Positions 8,623 to 11,260 of a stretch of 11,260 nucleotides of DNA are shown one piece after another. The notes under the pieces were generated by a model. That model had not been told where the DNA came from. It did no database searches and worked only from the letters and a program-made list of their open reading frames with translations. The stretch is from an uncultured Collinsella sp. (GTDB lineage Bacteria; Actinomycetota; Coriobacteriia; Coriobacteriales; Coriobacteriaceae): positions 1 to 11,260 of the forward strand of contig CAAECP010000212.1 of the NCBI GenBank assembly GCA_900754385.1. The letters run 5' to 3'. Position 1 is the stretch's first letter. Each line of letters opens with the position of its first letter. The position numbers and the translations under genes are program-made.

Positions 8623-9279
8623 ATGGAGACGACCGCACGCGGCGATGTACCAAAAACGTTGCAAACCATTGCGTATATCAGCATTCCCAATAGCGCCGAT
8701 CTTGAGTTTTTGCTCTGGGACTTGCAGGATGCCATCGCCGCCTATGCTCAGCTTTCTGGCACCGCGCTCCCCCGCCCGGTTGATTTGGAGGCGGATGATG
8801 CCGACAACGTTGCAGACGGCATCGTGCTGGCCATTGAAGATGTGGCTGACGATGAGACGTTGACAGCTATCGAGCAGGCGCTTGAGCGCGTTGGCGGTAC
8901 GGGAACGCGTGTCTATGCCGCGATTCGAGCCGCACAAGAGGGCGCTGAGCAGGCGCGCGGGACCGCCGTTCGTCTGCACAAGGCATGTGAGCACCATGAC
9001 CAATTGTGGTGTGGCGGCGTTGTCATCTGTTCCGGCGGCGGCATCGCAGCGCTTCGTCGCTCTCCGCGCATGGGACTCTTGCGGCGACCGTTTTCGGAAG
9101 CGATGGATAAGCTTGTGGGCGCTGTGCGCATGGGCTGCTCCGTCGAACACGCGCAGAAGCTCGGTGGCGCCGCAACGGGTGGCGTCGACACCGACGGCAT
9201 GGTGCGCGCCACGTCTGCGCTGCCCACACCGATCTGGCACGCCGTTATGAGGCATCTTGCCGAGCACTCAAACTGCTAA
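8623..9279 (+). CDS. conserved-looking protein of unknown function (218 residues)
   Basis: I do not recognise a family. AAAGGAGG sits 4 nt before the ATG, and codon use (GC-rich third positions) supports a real gene. The protein has no signal peptide or membrane span and looks like a soluble alpha/beta protein: a strand at 14-21 (TIAYISIP), an acidic helical middle (about 50-90), then TGTRVYAAIRAAQEGAE (93-109), a hydrophobic strand ending in a glycine turn (GGVVICSGGG, 131-140) and SPRMGLLRRPFSEAMDKLVG (147-166). Strand-turn-helix elements of this kind occur in flavodoxin-like folds, but I see no diagnostic FMN loop, so that is only a guess. C122, C130, C136, C172 and C218 show no metal-site spacing. 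It is the only plus-strand gene, divergent from the aminotransferase and convergent with the glycosylase gene, whose stop codon it overlaps. Confidence 0.85.
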   Translation: METTARGDVPKTLQTIAYISIPNSADLEFLLWDLQDAIAAYAQLSGTALPRPVDLEADDADNVADGIVLAIEDVADDETLTAIEQALERVGGTGTRVYAAIRAAQEGAEQARGTAVRLHKACEHHDQLWCGGVVICSGGGIAALRRSPRMGLLRRPFSEAMDKLVGAVRMGCSVEHAQKLGGAATGGVDTDGMVRATSALPTPIWHAVMRHLAEHSNC

Positions 9280-9845
9280 ATCGAAAAAGCCTGCCAATCA
9301 ACGGCTTCACTCCAGCGCTCGACAAGGCGTTCCAGACGCCACGCCGCATTGGCGGGACTTGTCGACGGCAGAACGATGGCCGGCAGCCCGGTGCGCTCTT
9401 GTAGATAGTGCTTGTAGAGCCGGCCAGCTGTACCACCGTTGCATATCACCTGCTCAATGGGAGCTGCGCCGGTAATGCGCTCGATATGTGCCGGCACAAC
9501 GTTACGAATGCTCGCATCGCTCGAGCCCTTAATGTCGCAGCTCTCGATCACGTCCCACAGGGCCACGCCGCCGTTCAGCAGCATAGCCCGCTTGGCGGCA
9601 ATCGAGGCGTCAAGCGTCACGGGCTCGCCGCTCGCCAAAGAGTCTCCCTCGTTGGGCGGCACGGGCGCACCAAGGCACGCGGCCATCACGCGCCAAAAGC
9701 GGTTCTGCGGATTGCCATAGTAGAAGGCATTGGCACGCGAGAGCACCGAGGGAAACGACCCCAGCACCAAAACGCGCGAGCGCTCGTCAAACACGGGCTC
9801 AAACCCATGCTCAATATGCTGATAGCCCTCGTCCGGCGCAGTCAT
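9276..9845 (-). CDS. DNA-deoxyinosine (hypoxanthine) glycosylase, uracil-DNA glycosylase superfamily
   Basis: This base-excision repair enzyme is expected to remove hypoxanthine, the deamination product of adenine, from DNA. The 189-residue protein has the family's first motif, LVLGSFPSVLSR (26-37) followed by FYYGNPQNRFW (41-51), and the DNA-intercalating motif LPSTSPANA (159-167). Between them is the usual core (LLNGGVALWDVI, 89-100; VICNGGTAGRLY, 133-144). These motifs match hypoxanthine-DNA glycosylases better than classical uracil glycosylases, which have GQDPYH-type motifs. The ATG at 9845 lies 3 nt after the stop of the hydrolase gene, with GAGGG in that gene's end as ribosome binding site, so the two are probably co-transcribed and coupled. 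The stop overlaps that of the convergent gene. Confidence 0.88.
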   Translation of the reverse strand: MTAPDEGYQHIEHGFEPVFDERSRVLVLGSFPSVLSRANAFYYGNPQNRFWRVMAACLGAPVPPNEGDSLASGEPVTLDASIAAKRAMLLNGGVALWDVIESCDIKGSSDASIRNVVPAHIERITGAAPIEQVICNGGTAGRLYKHYLQERTGLPAIVLPSTSPANAAWRLERLVERWSEAVDWQAFSI

Positions 9846-9848
9846 GAA

Positions 9849-11225
9849 TTAGGCCCTCAGCAGATAACGCACCTCATAGGGCGCAAGTTCAAGGGAGCCT
9901 GTCAGCTCGACCGTGGGCGCATCGTCGGCAAGCAGGTCGACGAAGGAGCCGTTGAGTTCGCCGGCTCCAAAGGTATAGGGCTCGTTCACGGCATTGACCG
10001 TCACGAGCACCGTCGCGTCGTCGCAGGCGCGCTCGAACAGCAGCTGCTTGTTCTGGATCACCACATTGCGATAGGCACCGTAGTTGAGAGCACGGGCCGC
10101 CGCGTCGTCGGCCGAACGAAGGTGTGCGAGCTGCGTGATGAACGCCGTCAGTTCGTTGGGCGCAGGCTCATCGAGCGCAGGGCGCAGCGCCCAGTCGCCA
10201 TCGGGGCCGCCCTTTTCGCCAGCAATTCCCCACTCGCTGCCATAGTAGACGCACGGGATGCCCGGCATGCCAAAGAGCATGCCGTAGGCGGGACGCAGAC
10301 AGGACTTGTCGGTGAGGATGCTCGCCAGGCGCGGCACATCGTGGTTGTCGACAAACGACAGCAGATGTTTGCCGCGGTAGATGCACCAGGGGTCGCCGCC
10401 AAACTGACGGTGCAGCGAATGGGCGATCTCGAACATGTTGACCGAGTTAAAGCTGGAGTACAGGCCCTTGTAGCACTCGTAGTTGGTGCAGGAGTCGAGC
10501 ATCTCGTCGTTGACGATTTGGCTGTAGTCGCCGTGGAGCGTCTCGCCGATCAGCACAAAGTTGGGCTTGAGCTCACGGGTAAAAGCGTGCAGGCGGCGCA
10601 TAAAGTCGCGGTCGAGCATATAGGCAACGTCCAGGCGCAGGCCGTCGACGCCAAAGACCTCGGCCCAGCGGCGCACGGACTCGAGCAGGTAATCGACCAC
10701 GGCGGGGTTTTGCAGGTTGAGCTTCACGAGCTCAAAATGGCCTTCCCAGCCCTCGTACCAAAAGCCGTCGCCATAGCAGGAATCGCCGTCAAAGCTAATG
10801 TGGAACCAGTCCTTGTAGGGCGAGTCCCACTTGCGCTCCTGCACATCGCGGAAGGCCCAAAAGCCACGGCCCACATGGTTGAAGACGGCGTCGAGCACCA
10901 CGCGGATGCCGTGGGCATGCAGTGTCTCGCACACGGCGGCAAAGTCGGCATCCCCACCCAAGCGACGGTCGATGTGGCGCAGGCTGCGCGTGTCGTAGCC
11001 ATGACTATCGGACTCGAGCGGCGGATTGATGAGCACAGCGCCAATACCGAGTTTTTGCAGGTAGTCGGCCCATTGGGCGATTTTCATGATAGGAGCATCG
11101 GGGTTGGGCACGGCGTTAGCAGCCTGGGCGAGCTCATCCTCGGCAACGGGCGCGGCGTTTTCGCGCGGAGCTCCGCAAAAGCCCAGCGGATAGATCTGAT
11201 AGAACGTCGTCTCGTATGCCCACAT
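9849..11225 (-). CDS. alpha-amylase-family glycoside hydrolase (GH13)
   Basis: This retaining glycosidase probably acts on maltodextrins inside the cell: there is no signal peptide, and the protein begins directly at the barrel (TFYQIYPLGF, 7-16). The 458 residues carry all four GH13 regions: DAVFNH (112-117); GLRLDVAY (195-202) with R197 and nucleophile D199; IGETLHG (226-232) with acid/base E228; and FVDNHD (291-296) with transition-state stabiliser D296. A beta-sandwich domain C follows (about 385-458). It lacks the N-terminal domain of neopullulanases and cyclomaltodextrinases, so it is a short, compact member; the exact substrate cannot be read off. The ATG at 11225 has GGGAGG 5 nt upstream. 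Only 35 nt lie upstream in the window, so the promoter is not seen. It is first of a pair with the glycosylase gene. Confidence 0.93.
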   Translation of the reverse strand: MWAYETTFYQIYPLGFCGAPRENAAPVAEDELAQAANAVPNPDAPIMKIAQWADYLQKLGIGAVLINPPLESDSHGYDTRSLRHIDRRLGGDADFAAVCETLHAHGIRVVLDAVFNHVGRGFWAFRDVQERKWDSPYKDWFHISFDGDSCYGDGFWYEGWEGHFELVKLNLQNPAVVDYLLESVRRWAEVFGVDGLRLDVAYMLDRDFMRRLHAFTRELKPNFVLIGETLHGDYSQIVNDEMLDSCTNYECYKGLYSSFNSVNMFEIAHSLHRQFGGDPWCIYRGKHLLSFVDNHDVPRLASILTDKSCLRPAYGMLFGMPGIPCVYYGSEWGIAGEKGGPDGDWALRPALDEPAPNELTAFITQLAHLRSADDAAARALNYGAYRNVVIQNKQLLFERACDDATVLVTVNAVNEPYTFGAGELNGSFVDLLADDAPTVELTGSLELAPYEVRYLLRA

Positions 11226-11260
11226 AGCAACCTCCCGGTAAGCTCAACACAACGACATCC

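Overview
The window looks like a piece of a GC-rich actinobacterial chromosome, most likely class Coriobacteriia (Collinsella or a relative). The clues are the short beta subunit (1163 residues), the long lineage-type insertion near the N-terminus of beta-prime, GC-rich third codon positions, and the overall look of the proteins. The genus is a judgement from memory and was not tested by a search. No mobile element, CRISPR array, tRNA or rRNA is visible.

Layout, from right to left along the main (minus) transcription direction. A GH13 alpha-amylase-family hydrolase (9849-11225) and a hypoxanthine/deoxyinosine-DNA glycosylase (9276-9845) form a tight two-gene unit on the minus strand. A plus-strand gene of unknown function (8623-9279) converges on them and shares stop-codon bases with the glycosylase gene. 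A class I/II PLP aminotransferase (7393-8529, minus) is divergent from the unknown gene. Then come three minus-strand housekeeping units: rplJ-rplL (L10, L7/L12), galU (UTP-glucose-1-phosphate uridylyltransferase), and rpoB-rpoC, with rpoC cut off by the left edge of the window.

The housekeeping part is richly signposted. rplJ has a near-consensus promoter and a leader of about 210 nt that resembles the L10-leader family and contains an intrinsic terminator (likely autogenous attenuation). rplL ends in a strong terminator. galU has its own promoter and terminator. rpoB has its own promoter with an extended -10. The classical rplJL-rpoBC cluster is therefore split into three transcription units by galU.

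The points most worth checking are: an 8-residue expansion that rewrites fork loop 2 of RpoB directly after the rifampicin-resistance region; a pair of inverted, imperfect 29/30-bp repeats that flank galU, one of which contains the rpoB promoter; a LexA-like box between galU and the rpoB promoter; and a roughly 100-bp nested inverted repeat abutting the rplJ promoter. I did not find a convincing new multi-gene system here; most of the window is core genome.
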